Numbered from the stretch's first letter, positions 16,722 to 25,902 are shown. The stretch is 64,000 bases of DNA from Leifsonia sp. 71-9 (GCF_001898805.1 NZ_MKVJ01000017.1:326924-390923); one strand, 5' to 3'. Notes: a model not told the origin generated them from the sequence alone. Numbers and translations are program-made.

Positions 16722-18083
16722 ATGACCATCACCGACCCCGCCATCAGCACACCCGTCGGCGGACCTACGCTCCCGCAGGAGCGCCGGCTCGTCACCCCGA
16801 TCCCCGGCCCCGAGTCGCGCAAGCGCTCCGAGCGCAAATCGCGCGCCGTCGCCGCCGGTGTGGGTGCCACCATCCCCGTCTACACCGTCGCCGCGGGCGG
16901 AGGGGTCATCGTCGACGTCGACGGCAACTCGCTCATCGACCTCGGCTCCGGCATCGCCGTGACCGGCGTCGGCAACTCGGCCCCCCGCGTGGTCGAGGCC
17001 GTCACCGCGCAGGTCGCCGCGTTCACGCACACCTGCTTCACGGTCGCCCCGTACGACTCCTACGTCGACGTCGCCGAGGCGCTCAACCGCCTCACCCCCG
17101 GCGACCACGAGAAGCGCAGCGCCCTCTTCAACTCCGGCGCGGAGGCGGTGGAGAACGCGGTCAAGATCGCGCGCCACTACACCGGCAAGCAGGCCGTCGT
17201 CGCGTTCGATCACGCGTACCACGGCCGCACCAACCTCACGATGGGCCTGACGGCGAAGAACCAGCCGTACAAGAACGGCTTCGGCCCGTTCGCCCCCGAG
17301 ATCTACCGCGCACCGCTCAGCTACCCGCTGCGCGACGGCGGCCTCTCCGGCGCCGAGGCCGCGAAGCGCGCCATCACGATGATCGAGAAGCAGATCGGCG
17401 CGAGCAACCTCGCCGCGATCATCATCGAGCCGATCCAGGGCGAGGGCGGCTTCATCGTCCCGGCCGACGGCTTCCTCCCGGCCCTGCAGGCCTGGGCGAG
17501 CGCCAACGGCGTCGTCTTCATCGCCGACGAGGTGCAGACCGGCTTCGCCCGCACCGGCACCATGTTCGCCTCCGAGCAGTTCGGCCTCGTGCCCGACCTC
17601 ATCGTCACCGCCAAGGGCATCGCCGGCGGCCTGCCCCTCTCGGCCGTCACCGGTCGCGCCGAGATCATGGACGCGCCGCACGTCGGCGGCCTCGGCGGCA
17701 CCTACGGCGGCAACCCGCTCGCCTGCGTCGCCGCCCTCGCCGCGATCGAGACCTACGAGCAGGACGGCCTGGTCGAGCGCGCCCGCCAGATCGGCGACAT
17801 CCTCTTCGAGAAGCTCGGCGCCCTGCGCGACGCCGACCCGCGCGTCGCCGAGGTGCGCGGCCGCGGGGCGATGGTCGCCATCGAGCTCGTCGACGCCGAG
17901 ACCGGGGAGCCGGACGCCGCGCTGACCTCGAAGGTCGCCGCGGCCGCCCACGCCGCCGGTGTCGTGCTGCTCACCTGCGGCACCTACGGCAACGTGATCC
18001 GCTTCCTGCCGCCGCTCAGCATCCCGGACCACCTCCTCATCGAGGGGCTGGACGTCGTCGCGGAGGCGGTGGCCAACGCATGA
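16722..18083 (+). CDS. gabT: 4-aminobutyrate--2-oxoglutarate transaminase
   Basis: 453-residue class III PLP aminotransferase. It shows FNSGAEAVENAVKIAR (PLP phosphate), FDHAYHGRTNLTMGLT, EPIQGEGGFIVP, ADEVQTGFARTG and the PLP lysine in VTAKGIAGGLPLS. It transfers the amino group of GABA to 2-oxoglutarate, giving succinate semialdehyde and glutamate. The ATG 16722 start follows a TACGAT hexamer by 6 nt, consistent with a leaderless message, and fits the family length. The stop overlaps the gabD start as ATGA. The next genes encode the matching dehydrogenase and a permease, which supports the GABA assignment over other omega-amino acids. Confidence 0.92.
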   Translation: MTITDPAISTPVGGPTLPQERRLVTPIPGPESRKRSERKSRAVAAGVGATIPVYTVAAGGGVIVDVDGNSLIDLGSGIAVTGVGNSAPRVVEAVTAQVAAFTHTCFTVAPYDSYVDVAEALNRLTPGDHEKRSALFNSGAEAVENAVKIARHYTGKQAVVAFDHAYHGRTNLTMGLTAKNQPYKNGFGPFAPEIYRAPLSYPLRDGGLSGAEAAKRAITMIEKQIGASNLAAIIIEPIQGEGGFIVPADGFLPALQAWASANGVVFIADEVQTGFARTGTMFASEQFGLVPDLIVTAKGIAGGLPLSAVTGRAEIMDAPHVGGLGGTYGGNPLACVAALAAIETYEQDGLVERARQIGDILFEKLGALRDADPRVAEVRGRGAMVAIELVDAETGEPDAALTSKVAAAAHAAGVVLLTCGTYGNVIRFLPPLSIPDHLLIEGLDVVAEAVANA

Positions 18084-19567
18084 GCGCCGTCGACACCGCC
18101 CCCGAGCTGACGACCCGCGAGAGCGAGCTGCTCGCCCGCGTTCCCGACGGCCTGTTCATCGCGGGCCGCTGGGAGGCCGGCGCCCAGGACCCGATTCAGG
18201 TCCAGGACCCGGCCACCGGCCGCGTGATCAAGCGCATCGCCAACGCGCGCCCGGAGGACGGCATCCGTGCTCTGGACGCGGCCGCCGAGGCGGCGGAGGC
18301 GTGGGCGGCGACCCCGCCCCGCACCCGCGCCGAGATCCTCCGCCGCGCGTTCGACCTGCTGCAGGAGCGCCGCGACGACTTCGCGCTGCTGATGACCCTC
18401 GAGATGGGCAAGCCGCTCGCCGAGGCCAACGGCGAGGTCACCTACGGCGGCGAGTTCCTCCGCTGGTTCTCCGAGGAGGCCGTGCGCATCGCCGGCCGCT
18501 ACGGCTCGAACCCCGAGGGCACCGGCACCATGGTCGTCTCGCAGCGCCCGGTCGGCCCGTGCTTCTTCATCACGCCGTGGAACTTCCCGCTCGCGATGGC
18601 GACCCGCAAGATCGCGCCGGCGCTGGCCGCCGGCTGCACGGTCGTCATCAAGCCGGCCGAGCTGACCCCGCTCACCACGCTGTTCTTCGCCCAGCTGCTC
18701 GCCGATGCCGGCGTGCCGGACGGTGTGGTCAACGTCATCCCGACGTCGACCTCCGGTGCCGTCTCGGCCCCGATCATCGCCGACCCGCGCCTGCGCAAGC
18801 TCTCGTTCACCGGCTCCACGCCGGTCGGCCGCGCGCTGCTCGCCCAGGCGGGCCAGAACGTGCTCCGCACCTCGATGGAGCTCGGCGGCAACGCCCCGTT
18901 CGTCGTCTTCGAGGACGCCGACCTCGGCAAGGCGGTCGAGGGCGCGATGCTCGCGAAGTTCCGCAACATGGGCCAGGCCTGCACCGCGGCCAACCGGTTC
19001 ATCGTGCACGAGTCGATCGCGGAGGAGTTCGCGGCCCGCGTCACCGAGCGCGTGAACGCGCTGCGCGTCGGCCGCGGCACCGACGAGGGCGTCACCCTCG
19101 GTCCGCTGATCGACGACCGCGCGGTCGCCTCGATGGCGGCCCTGGTCGACGACGCCGTCTCGCGCGGCGCCCGCGTGCTCACCGGCGGCGCGGCCCCCGA
19201 GAGCGACGGCTTCTTCTTCGAGCCGACCGTCATCACCGACATCCAGCCCGGCAGCGAGATCCTCCGCGAGGAGATCTTCGGGCCGATCCTGGCGATCTCG
19301 ACCTTCTCCACCGAGCAGGAGGCCGTGGAGCGCGCCAACGAGACCGAGTACGGACTCGTCGGCTACGTCTTCACCCAGGACCTCGCCCGCGGCCAGCGCC
19401 TGATCGACAGCGTCGACACCGGCATGATGGGCCTCAACACCGGCCTCGTCTCCAACGCCGCCGCGCCGTTCGGCGGCGTGAAGCAGTCGGGTCTCGGCCG
19501 CGAGGGCGGGCTCGAGGGCATCCACGAGTACCTGAGCACGAAGTACACGCTCATCCCGGCGAGCTGA
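18080..19567 (+). CDS. gabD: Succinate-semialdehyde dehydrogenase
   Basis: 495-residue aldehyde dehydrogenase. It has the NAD(P) region (PWNFPLAMATRKIAPALAAG, FTGSTPVGRALLAQAG), the catalytic Glu in MELGGNAPF and the nucleophile Cys in NMGQACTAANRF. The C-terminal PFGGVKQSGLGREGG is typical of SSADH. It oxidises succinate semialdehyde from GabT to succinate, which enters the citric acid cycle. Its start overlaps the gabT stop by 4 nt, so the two are translationally coupled. Cofactor preference is not settled by the motifs I can read. Confidence 0.93.
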   Translation: MSAVDTAPELTTRESELLARVPDGLFIAGRWEAGAQDPIQVQDPATGRVIKRIANARPEDGIRALDAAAEAAEAWAATPPRTRAEILRRAFDLLQERRDDFALLMTLEMGKPLAEANGEVTYGGEFLRWFSEEAVRIAGRYGSNPEGTGTMVVSQRPVGPCFFITPWNFPLAMATRKIAPALAAGCTVVIKPAELTPLTTLFFAQLLADAGVPDGVVNVIPTSTSGAVSAPIIADPRLRKLSFTGSTPVGRALLAQAGQNVLRTSMELGGNAPFVVFEDADLGKAVEGAMLAKFRNMGQACTAANRFIVHESIAEEFAARVTERVNALRVGRGTDEGVTLGPLIDDRAVASMAALVDDAVSRGARVLTGGAAPESDGFFFEPTVITDIQPGSEILREEIFGPILAISTFSTEQEAVERANETEYGLVGYVFTQDLARGQRLIDSVDTGMMGLNTGLVSNAAAPFGGVKQSGLGREGGLEGIHEYLSTKYTLIPAS

Positions 19568-19568
19568 C

Positions 19569-20438
19569 ATGACCACCACGACTCCACCGCGCATCCTCGT
19601 CGGCTATACGGCGACGCCGGCCGGCGAGGACGCCCTCGCCGCGGCATCGGCCCTCGCGGGCTCGATCGGTGCGCGGCTGGACGTCGTGGTGGTGCTGCCC
19701 ATGAACTCGCGGCCGTCGATCGTCCCGAACGATCCCGGCTACGACGCGCTCCTGCGCGAAACCGCGGAGGGCTGGCTCGCCGACGCCCGCTCCCGCATCC
19801 CGGACCAGGTGCCGTCGCGCGAGAGGGTCGTCTACGGCGACTCCCTCGCCGGCGGGATCCTCACAGCCGCCGAGGCAGGCCGTGCCGCGCTCATCGTCGT
19901 GGGTGCAGCGCGGGACGGCCTGCTCGGTCGATTCACGGTCGGCTCGGTCGCGGGCTCGCTGCTGCACGCCTCGCCCATCCCGGTGATGCTGGCGCCGCAG
20001 GGCTCGCGCGAGACGGCCGCACCGCTCGGCCGCGTGACCGGCATGGTCGGCACGCGCGAGGGCGCCGACGCCGTGCTCGCCACGAGTGCGCGCCTCTCCG
20101 CCGCGGGCCGCGCGCCCCTGCGTCTCGTCTCCCTGCTCGCCCTCGACCTCCCGGGGGTGGATGCGGCCAAGGCGCGCGTGAGCGAGCACCACGCCGCCGC
20201 CGTGCTCCAGGAGGCGCGCGCGGCACTCCCCGACGGCGTCGAGGCGACCGCCTTCGTCGCTCCCGGCGACAGCATCTCGCACGCCGTCGCCTCCCTCGAC
20301 TGGCGGCCCGGCGAGGTCGTCGTCGTCGGCTCCAGCCGCCTCGCGCAGCAGAGCCGACTGTTCCTGGGCACCACCGCGGCCACGATGCTGCGCGAACTGC
20401 CCGTCCCCATGATCGTCGTGCCCCGCGCGGCCCAGTAG
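19569..20438 (+). CDS. Tandem universal stress protein
   Basis: 289 residues with two Usp domains (about 7-143 and 150-287). The first carries the ATP-binding loop (VGAARDGLLGRFTVGSVAGS). The second ends VVGSSRLAQQSRLFLGTTAA and lacks part of the glycine pattern. It starts 1 nt after the gabD stop and lies before the permease, inside the GABA operon. Actinobacterial tandem Usp proteins are nucleotide-binding stress or energy sensors; a role in gating GABA uptake or sensing its use is an inference from position only. Confidence 0.85.
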   Translation: MTTTTPPRILVGYTATPAGEDALAAASALAGSIGARLDVVVVLPMNSRPSIVPNDPGYDALLRETAEGWLADARSRIPDQVPSRERVVYGDSLAGGILTAAEAGRAALIVVGAARDGLLGRFTVGSVAGSLLHASPIPVMLAPQGSRETAAPLGRVTGMVGTREGADAVLATSARLSAAGRAPLRLVSLLALDLPGVDAAKARVSEHHAAAVLQEARAALPDGVEATAFVAPGDSISHAVASLDWRPGEVVVVGSSRLAQQSRLFLGTTAATMLRELPVPMIVVPRAAQ

Positions 20439-20450
20439 GAGTACCACCGA

Positions 20451-21971
20451 ATGAGCACCCGCAGCGCCGCGGAATCCACCGAGACCGGCTCGACCCGCAC
20501 CGCCAAGGGTCTGAGCGCCGGGTCGGTCGGCCTGATCGGCGCCGTCGTCATCGGCATCTCCTGCATCGCGCCCGCCTACACGCTGACCGGCGCGCTCGGC
20601 CCGACCGTGTCCGAGGTGGGCGTCCACCTGCCCGCGATCTTCCTGGTCGGCTTCCTCCCGATGCTGCTGGTCGCGTTCGGCTATCGCGAGCTCAACAACG
20701 CGATGCCCGACTCCGGCACCTCGTTCACCTGGGCGACGCGCGCCTTCGGCCCGTACCTCGGGTGGATGGGCGGCTGGGGTCTCATCGCCGCGACGGTGGT
20801 GGTGCTCTCGAACCTGGCGGGCATCGCCGTCGACTTCCTCTACCTGCTGCTGTCGCAGGTGTTCCACAACCCCGCGATCGCGGACCTCTCGAAGAACCCG
20901 TTCATCAACGTCGCCACCTGTCTGGCGTTCATGGCCGTCGCGACCCTCATCTCGTACCGCGACATGCAGACCACCCAGAAGGTGCAGTACGTCCTGGTCG
21001 GCTTCCAGCTGCTGGTGCTCGTGCTGTTCGGCGTCGTCGCGTTCGTCCACGTGGCGAACGGCACCGCGTTCGACGCGACCCCGCCGAGCCTCGACTGGTT
21101 CAACCCCTTCGGCGTCCCGTCGTTCTCCGCCTTCGCCGCCGGTCTCTCCCTCTCGATCTTCATCTTCTGGGGCTGGGATGTGACCCTCACCATGTCCGAG
21201 GAGACCAAGGGCTCCCGCTCGACGCCGGGCCGTGCCGCGACCCTCACCGTCGTCATCATCGTGGTGGCGTACCTGTTCGTCTCGATGGCGGCGATCTCGT
21301 TCGCGGGGACCGGCGACGACGGCATCGGCCTCGGCAACCCCGACATCCAGGAGAACGTCTTCTTCGCGCTGGCCGGCCCGGTGCTCGGCCCGCTCGCCAT
21401 CCTGATGTCGATCGCCGTGCTCTCCAGCTCGGCGGCGTCGCTGCAGTCGACCGCGGTGTCCCCGGCGCGCACGCTGCTCGCCATGGGGCACTACGGCGCC
21501 CTTCCGCAGCGGTTCGCCCGCGTCAGCCCGCGCTTCATGACCCCGGGGTACTCGACCGTGGTCTCCGCCGTGGTCGCCAGCGTGTTCTACGCCGTCATGC
21601 GCTTCATCAGCGAGGACGTGCTCTGGGACACCATCACCACGCTCGGGATGATGATCTGCTTCTACTACGGCATCACCGCGTTCGCGTGCGTGTGGTTCTT
21701 CCGCCGGAAGTGGTTCTCCTCGGTGCGCAACGCCTTCTTCACGCTCGTGTGCCCGCTCGTCGGCGGCGGCATCCTGAGCGTGCTCTTCGTCACCACGCTG
21801 GTCGACAGCATGGACCCGTCCTACGGCAGCGGCTCGAACGTCGCCGGCGTGGGCCTGGTGTTCATCCTGGGGATGGTCATCCTGCTGTCGGGCGTCGTGG
21901 TGATGCTCGTGATGCGACGCCGGCTCCCGGACTTCTTCCGCGGGAAGACCCTCCCGCGCGCGGAGGCCTGA
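20451..21971 (+). CDS. APC family permease, probable GABA transporter
   Basis: 506 residues with about 12 membrane helices. It has the APC-family N-terminal motif (SVGLIGAVVIGISCIAPAYT), a substrate-site region (PDSGTSFTWATRAFGPYLGW) and TM6-like FIFWGWDVTLTMSEET. AGGAG 14 nt upstream is the likely ribosome site. It is the last gene of gabT-gabD-usp-permease, so uptake of GABA or a related amino acid is likely. A 13-bp hairpin follows 28 nt downstream. Confidence 0.85.
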   Translation: MSTRSAAESTETGSTRTAKGLSAGSVGLIGAVVIGISCIAPAYTLTGALGPTVSEVGVHLPAIFLVGFLPMLLVAFGYRELNNAMPDSGTSFTWATRAFGPYLGWMGGWGLIAATVVVLSNLAGIAVDFLYLLLSQVFHNPAIADLSKNPFINVATCLAFMAVATLISYRDMQTTQKVQYVLVGFQLLVLVLFGVVAFVHVANGTAFDATPPSLDWFNPFGVPSFSAFAAGLSLSIFIFWGWDVTLTMSEETKGSRSTPGRAATLTVVIIVVAYLFVSMAAISFAGTGDDGIGLGNPDIQENVFFALAGPVLGPLAILMSIAVLSSSAASLQSTAVSPARTLLAMGHYGALPQRFARVSPRFMTPGYSTVVSAVVASVFYAVMRFISEDVLWDTITTLGMMICFYYGITAFACVWFFRRKWFSSVRNAFFTLVCPLVGGGILSVLFVTTLVDSMDPSYGSGSNVAGVGLVFILGMVILLSGVVVMLVMRRRLPDFFRGKTLPRAEA

Positions 21972-21990
21972 GCCCGGCCCGTCACGGACG

Positions 21991-22043
21991 CGTGACCCGT
22001 GGCGGATGCAGGTCGTGCTGCATCCGCCACGTCACGTCTCGCG
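21991..22043. repeat. Inverted repeat, palindromic family copy with short core
   Basis: GTGGCGGATGCAG (21999-22011) and CTGCATCCGCCAC (22018-22030) form a 13-bp stem with a 6-nt loop. CGTGAC (21991-21996) and GTCACG (22031-22036) extend it past a 2-nt bulge. The right flank GTCACGTCTCGCG (22031-22043) is the family outer box. It lies between the convergent permease and MFS genes. Confidence 0.75.
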
Positions 22044-23480
22044 TCAGACGCCGATCGGAGCCGCGGCGTGCTGCTCCGTCGCCGGCGTCGGGCGGCTCTT
22101 CGGCCCGCGGATGAGGCCGATCGCGATGCCGGCGGCCAGCACCATCCCGACCGCGGCGGCCAGGAAGACCACGGAGTACCCGGCTGTCAGGTCGACCGGC
22201 TTCGCGCCGTCGGTGGCGAGCGCCGCGGCGTAGAGCGCCGTGAAGACCGAGAGGCCGACCGAGCCGCCGATCTGCATCGCCGAGTTGGCGGTGGCGGAGG
22301 CCGCGCCCGCGTCGTGCGGCGCGACGCCGCTCAGCGCGAGGTTCTGCAGCGGCACGAACACGCACGCCATGCCGACGCCCATGATCACGAGGGCGGGGAG
22401 CACCTGGGCGAAGTAGGAGCCGTCGGCCGTCAGGCGGCTCAGGTAGAGCAGCCCGACCGCCACGATCAGGGGTCCGGCGATCATCAGCGGCCGGGCGCCG
22501 ATGCGGCCGAGCAGCCGGGTCGCGACGGGGGCCATCGCCATGATCGCCAGCGTGAGGGGGAGGCTCGCCAGCCCCGACTCGAGCGGCCGCATCCCGAGCA
22601 CCAGCTGGAGGTGCAGCGTCAGGTAGAGCGTCGCGCCGATCATCACGCTGCCGGCGACGGCCTGGATGAGGAACGCGCCGCCGCGCACGCGGTCGAGCAC
22701 GACCCGCAGCGGGAGGAGCGGCTGGGCGACCCGGCGCTCGATCAGCACGAACGCGACGAGCAGGAGCACGCCGGCGGCGAGGAACCCGATGGTGTCGACC
22801 CGGCCCCAGCCGTTCTCGGCGAGGCTGAAGCCGTAGACCAGCGAACCGAGGCCGAGGGTGACGGTGACGACGCCCCACCAGTCGTAGCGGTTGCGACCCT
22901 CGGCGCGGCTCTCGTTCAGCACGAGCGCGCCGCCGACGAGGCCGACGGCCACGAAGAAGAGGTTCACGAGCAGGCACCAGCGCCAGTCGGCGAACTCGGT
23001 GAGCACGCCGCCGAGCAGCAAGCCGACCGCCGCGCCGGCGCCGGCGATCGTGCCGAAGACGGCGAAGGCGGTGTTGCGCTCGCGTCCGCTCGGGAAGGTC
23101 ACGGTCAGGAGGGCGAGCGCGGCCGGGGCGAGCAGAGCGGCGAAGACGCCCTGGAGCGCGCGGGCGCCGATCAGCTCGATGCCGTTCTGGGCGAGCCCGC
23201 CGATGGCGGAGGCGATGCCGAACCCGATCATGCCGACCAGGTAGGTGCGCTTGCGGCCCCAGTAGTCGGCGATGCGGCCGCCGAGCAGCAGGAGCGCGCC
23301 GAACGCCAGGGCGTAGGCGGTCACCACCCACTGGCGCTCCGTGTCGGAGAGGCCGAGAGCCACCTGCGCCTGCGGCAGCGCGATGTTGACGATGGTGCCG
23401 TCGAGCACGACGACGAGCTGGGTGAGGGAGAGGACGGCGAGAGCGAGCCACTTGTGCGGCGGGCGGACGGCGCGGGACAT
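22044..23480 (-). CDS. MFS transporter (DHA2, EmrB/QacA type)
   Basis: 478 residues, 14 predicted helices. It has the DHA2 signature LDGTIVNIALPQAQ, motif A (GGRIADYWGRKRTYLVG) and motif C region (GAGAAVGLLLGGVL). This is an exporter of unknown toxic compounds. The ATG 23480 has GGAGG 8 nt upstream, but that site lies in one arm of a 9-bp hairpin (23486-23519), which may limit translation. It is downstream of and co-directional with a TetR gene, which also faces another MFS gene, so one repressor may control both exporters. Confidence 0.87.
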   Translation of the reverse strand: MSRAVRPPHKWLALAVLSLTQLVVVLDGTIVNIALPQAQVALGLSDTERQWVVTAYALAFGALLLLGGRIADYWGRKRTYLVGMIGFGIASAIGGLAQNGIELIGARALQGVFAALLAPAALALLTVTFPSGRERNTAFAVFGTIAGAGAAVGLLLGGVLTEFADWRWCLLVNLFFVAVGLVGGALVLNESRAEGRNRYDWWGVVTVTLGLGSLVYGFSLAENGWGRVDTIGFLAAGVLLLVAFVLIERRVAQPLLPLRVVLDRVRGGAFLIQAVAGSVMIGATLYLTLHLQLVLGMRPLESGLASLPLTLAIMAMAPVATRLLGRIGARPLMIAGPLIVAVGLLYLSRLTADGSYFAQVLPALVIMGVGMACVFVPLQNLALSGVAPHDAGAASATANSAMQIGGSVGLSVFTALYAAALATDGAKPVDLTAGYSVVFLAAAVGMVLAAGIAIGLIRGPKSRPTPATEQHAAAPIGV

Positions 23481-23485
23481 GGAGG

Positions 23486-23519
23486 AACCTCCGGAGTCTT
23501 GTGAGGGATGCCGGAGGTT
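23486..23519 (-). promoter_or_regulatory. Leader hairpin masking the MFS ribosome site
   Basis: On the minus strand AACCTCCGG and CCGGAGGTT form a 9-bp perfect stem around a 16-nt loop. The 3' arm contains the GGAGG that serves ATG 23480. The fold would hide the site, as in attenuators of drug-efflux genes. It could instead be a protein operator. Confidence 0.45.
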
Positions 23520-23582
23520 TCGAGCCTCGGACCGGCGGGGCGACGCCCGGCGGCCACATCGGCCGCGTGGCCGATCAGGCTT

Positions 23583-24272
23583 CTAGTCTACCGGGGACCC
23601 TCCGACATCGTCCGGCCGTCCCGCGCTGTTGAGGGCCAGCCACTCGGCCCAGGTCATCGGTTCGCCGCGCTGGCGCGCGGGGTCCGCAGCGGCCTCCCGC
23701 AGCCCCAGCAGGTAGACGTCGAGGTGGCGCAGGTGGATCTGGATGGAGCGCTCCCGCGTCGTCGGGAGGGCGGGACGCAGATGCACCAGCGTCGCCATCA
23801 GCTCGCCCGGGCCGAAGTCTGCGGGGACGGCTCCCGTGCTGGCATCCGCCGCGATGAGGGCCTCCAGCGCGAGCAGCAGGCGGTCGGCGGCGGCGTCGAT
23901 GTCGGGGCTCGAGCCCACGTGGCGGCCGAAGGTGGTGACCAGCGGATTGGCCGCCTCCTGGAGGTGGGTCTCCAGGAAGGTCCGGATCGCCGAGCCGGGC
24001 GTGGCACGCGCCGACGTGACGGCGAGATCGGTCACCTGCTGCAGGGCGAGCAGGCGGAGGCCGTGCACCAGCGCGTCCTTGCTCGGGTAGCGCCGGTAGA
24101 TGCTGGCGACGCCGACGCCCGCGCGTTCCGCCACGGCGGACATCGGGGCGTTGTAGCCCTGCTCGGCGAAGACGTCGCGCGCCGCTTCGAGCACCGAGGT
24201 GTCGTTCGCCCGGGCCTCACGCTCGCGGCCGCGCGGGCGGGGCGCCGCGGTCTCGCCGGGGGAGGCTTCCAT
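23583..24272 (-). CDS. TetR family transcriptional regulator
   Basis: 229 residues. The helix-turn-helix spans about residues 25-70 (VLEAARDVFAEQGYNAPMSA, then VAERAGVGVASIYRRYPSKD). The helical C-terminal domain resembles the TetR_C regulators of exporters. ATG 24272 lies 6 nt after TACCCT (24279-24284 on this strand), with no ribosome site. It is divergent from an MFS gene (24378) over a perfect 9-bp inverted repeat and co-directional with a second MFS gene (22044-23480). Confidence 0.88.
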   Translation of the reverse strand: MEASPGETAAPRPRGREREARANDTSVLEAARDVFAEQGYNAPMSAVAERAGVGVASIYRRYPSKDALVHGLRLLALQQVTDLAVTSARATPGSAIRTFLETHLQEAANPLVTTFGRHVGSSPDIDAAADRLLLALEALIAADASTGAVPADFGPGELMATLVHLRPALPTTRERSIQIHLRHLDVYLLGLREAAADPARQRGEPMTWAEWLALNSAGRPDDVGGSPVD

Positions 24273-24278
24273 GCTTCC

Positions 24279-24284
24279 AGGGTA
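24279..24284 (-). promoter_or_regulatory. -10-like TACCCT, leaderless TetR start
   Basis: The complement of 24279-24284 is TACCCT, ending 6 nt before the ATG at 24272. This is the same geometry as several other starts in the window. Confidence 0.45.
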
Positions 24285-24304
24285 GCGGGGAGCGTGTTAG
24301 GTTT

Positions 24305-24327
24305 GAACGGAACGGAGTGTTCCGTTC
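24305..24327. promoter_or_regulatory. TetR operator between TetR and MFS genes
   Basis: GAACGGAAC and GTTCCGTTC are perfect 9-bp arms around GGAGT. The site lies in the 105-bp divergent gap and is the best candidate operator for the adjacent regulator. Confidence 0.7.
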
Positions 24328-24377
24328 CGAAACCCGCCTCCCCGATCGAACATCCCGTACCCACCGAAAGGCGATCG

Positions 24378-25811
24378 ATGCCCGCGCCCTCCCTGCCCTC
24401 TCCGCCGACGAATCCGACCCCCGCGATTCGCGCGACACCCGCGACCTCCACCCCCGGGGCCGCGGCGCTCGAGTCCCGCGGCGGTCGCATCGTCGTCGCC
24501 CTCGCGCTCGCCGTGCTCGCCTACTCGATGATGCAGACGCTGCTCGTGCCGGCCCTCCCGGTGCTCGCGGCCGCGTTCGGGCTGGATGCGGCGGGCAGCG
24601 GCTGGGTGCTCACCTCCTACCTGCTCAGCGGCGCGGTCGCCGCGCCGGTCATCGGCTCGCTCGGCGACCGGTTCGGCCACCGGCGCCTGCTGCTGATCAG
24701 CCTGGGCGTGTTCGCCGTCGGGGGCGCGGTGTGCGCGTTCGCGCCGACCTTCACCGTGCTGGTGGTCGGGCGGGTGCTGCAGGGCGCCTCCACCGCCTCC
24801 TTCCCGCTCGCCCTCGCGATCGTCCGGCGCCACCTGCCCGGCACCGCGCAGCGCGCCGCGGTCGGCTGGCTGAGCGGGACACTCGGCCTGGGCGCAGGCG
24901 TCGCCCTGGTGATCGGCGGCCTGATCGCGCAGTACCTGTCGTGGCCGTGGCTGTTCATCGCCGGCACGGCGGTCGGGCTCGTCGCGCTGCTGCTGGTCGT
25001 GCTGTGGGTGCCGGCGTCGCAGCGCGGATCCGCGGGCCGCACGGACTGGAGCGGGGGAGCGCTGCTGGTCGTCGGCCTCCTCGCCCTGCTGCTCGCGGTG
25101 TCGCAGGGGTCGGCCTGGGGATGGACGTCGCCCGTCACCCTCGGGCTCCTCGTGGTGGCCGCCGCCGCTCTCGGCGGTCTCGTGGCCGTCGAGCTGCGGG
25201 TGCCGCAGCCGCTCGTGGACATGCGCGTGCTCGCCCGGCCGGTCCTGCTGCTCACCAACGCGCTCACCCTGTTCCTCGGCTTCGTGCCCTATCTGTTCTA
25301 CGTCGGCCTGCCGGTCCTGTTGCAGGCCGCCACCGGCGCCGGGCACGGGATGGGCGTCTCGGCGACCGGGCTCGTCATGCTGCCGGGCGCGGTGCTGGTC
25401 TTCGTCGGCGGCCGCATCGCCCCGGCCCTGATCGGGCGGATCCCGGCGCGCGCCGTGGCGATGATCGCGCTGGCCACGATGGTCGTCGGCAGCGTCGGCG
25501 TCGCGCTCGCACCGCAGTCCCTGGTCGCCGTGATCGTCTTCTTCGGCCTCATCGGTCTGGGCAACGGAATCGGCTTCGCGGTCGCGGCCGAGCTCGTGTC
25601 GCAGCTCGCTCCCCGCGCCGAGGTCGCGTCGGCGGTCGCCGTCAACAGCGTGCTGCGCACCATCGGCTCCGCCCTCGGCGCGCCGATCACCGCACTCTTC
25701 CTGACGGACGCCGCCACGGGGGCGGGGGAGTTCACCGCGCTCTTCGTGTTCGCCGCGGCCACGAGCCTCGCCGGCGTCGTGCTCGCCGCCTTCATCCGCC
25801 AGCGCGCCTGA
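24378..25811 (+). CDS. MFS transporter
   Basis: 477 residues. A Pro/Thr-rich N-terminal tail of about 35 residues precedes about 14 helices with LVPALPVLAAAFGLDAAGSG, motif A (GSLGDRFGHRRLLLIS) and a motif C-like GLGAGVALVIGG. Exporter of the DHA2-like group; substrate unknown. ATG 24378 is chosen with GAAAGG 6 nt upstream and a location just after the palindromic operator; the open frame further upstream covers the divergent TetR gene and is not coding. Likely repressed by the adjacent TetR protein. Confidence 0.86.
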   Translation: MPAPSLPSPPTNPTPAIRATPATSTPGAAALESRGGRIVVALALAVLAYSMMQTLLVPALPVLAAAFGLDAAGSGWVLTSYLLSGAVAAPVIGSLGDRFGHRRLLLISLGVFAVGGAVCAFAPTFTVLVVGRVLQGASTASFPLALAIVRRHLPGTAQRAAVGWLSGTLGLGAGVALVIGGLIAQYLSWPWLFIAGTAVGLVALLLVVLWVPASQRGSAGRTDWSGGALLVVGLLALLLAVSQGSAWGWTSPVTLGLLVVAAAALGGLVAVELRVPQPLVDMRVLARPVLLLTNALTLFLGFVPYLFYVGLPVLLQAATGAGHGMGVSATGLVMLPGAVLVFVGGRIAPALIGRIPARAVAMIALATMVVGSVGVALAPQSLVAVIVFFGLIGLGNGIGFAVAAELVSQLAPRAEVASAVAVNSVLRTIGSALGAPITALFLTDAATGAGEFTALFVFAAATSLAGVVLAAFIRQRA

Positions 25812-25829
25812 TCCGCGACCGCGGTCTCC

Positions 25830-25869
25830 CGGGACGTCTGCGGTGCGGCGAGCGGCCGCAGACGTCCCG
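25830..25869. terminator. 14-bp perfect hairpin after MFS gene
   Basis: CGGGACGTCTGCGG (25830-25843) and CCGCAGACGTCCCG (25856-25869) pair perfectly around a 12-nt loop, 18 nt after the MFS stop. The next gene is on the same strand, so it should isolate the two. Confidence 0.7.
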
Positions 25870-25889
25870 CCGCGGCGCAGTCGCGTCGG

Positions 25890-25895
25890 TAGCAT
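25890..25895 (+). promoter_or_regulatory. -10-like TAGCAT, leaderless peptidase gene
   Basis: TAGCAT ends 7 nt before GTG 25903, just after the upstream terminator hairpin. No ribosome site is present. Confidence 0.45.
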
Positions 25896-25902
25896 CGGAC
25901 GG

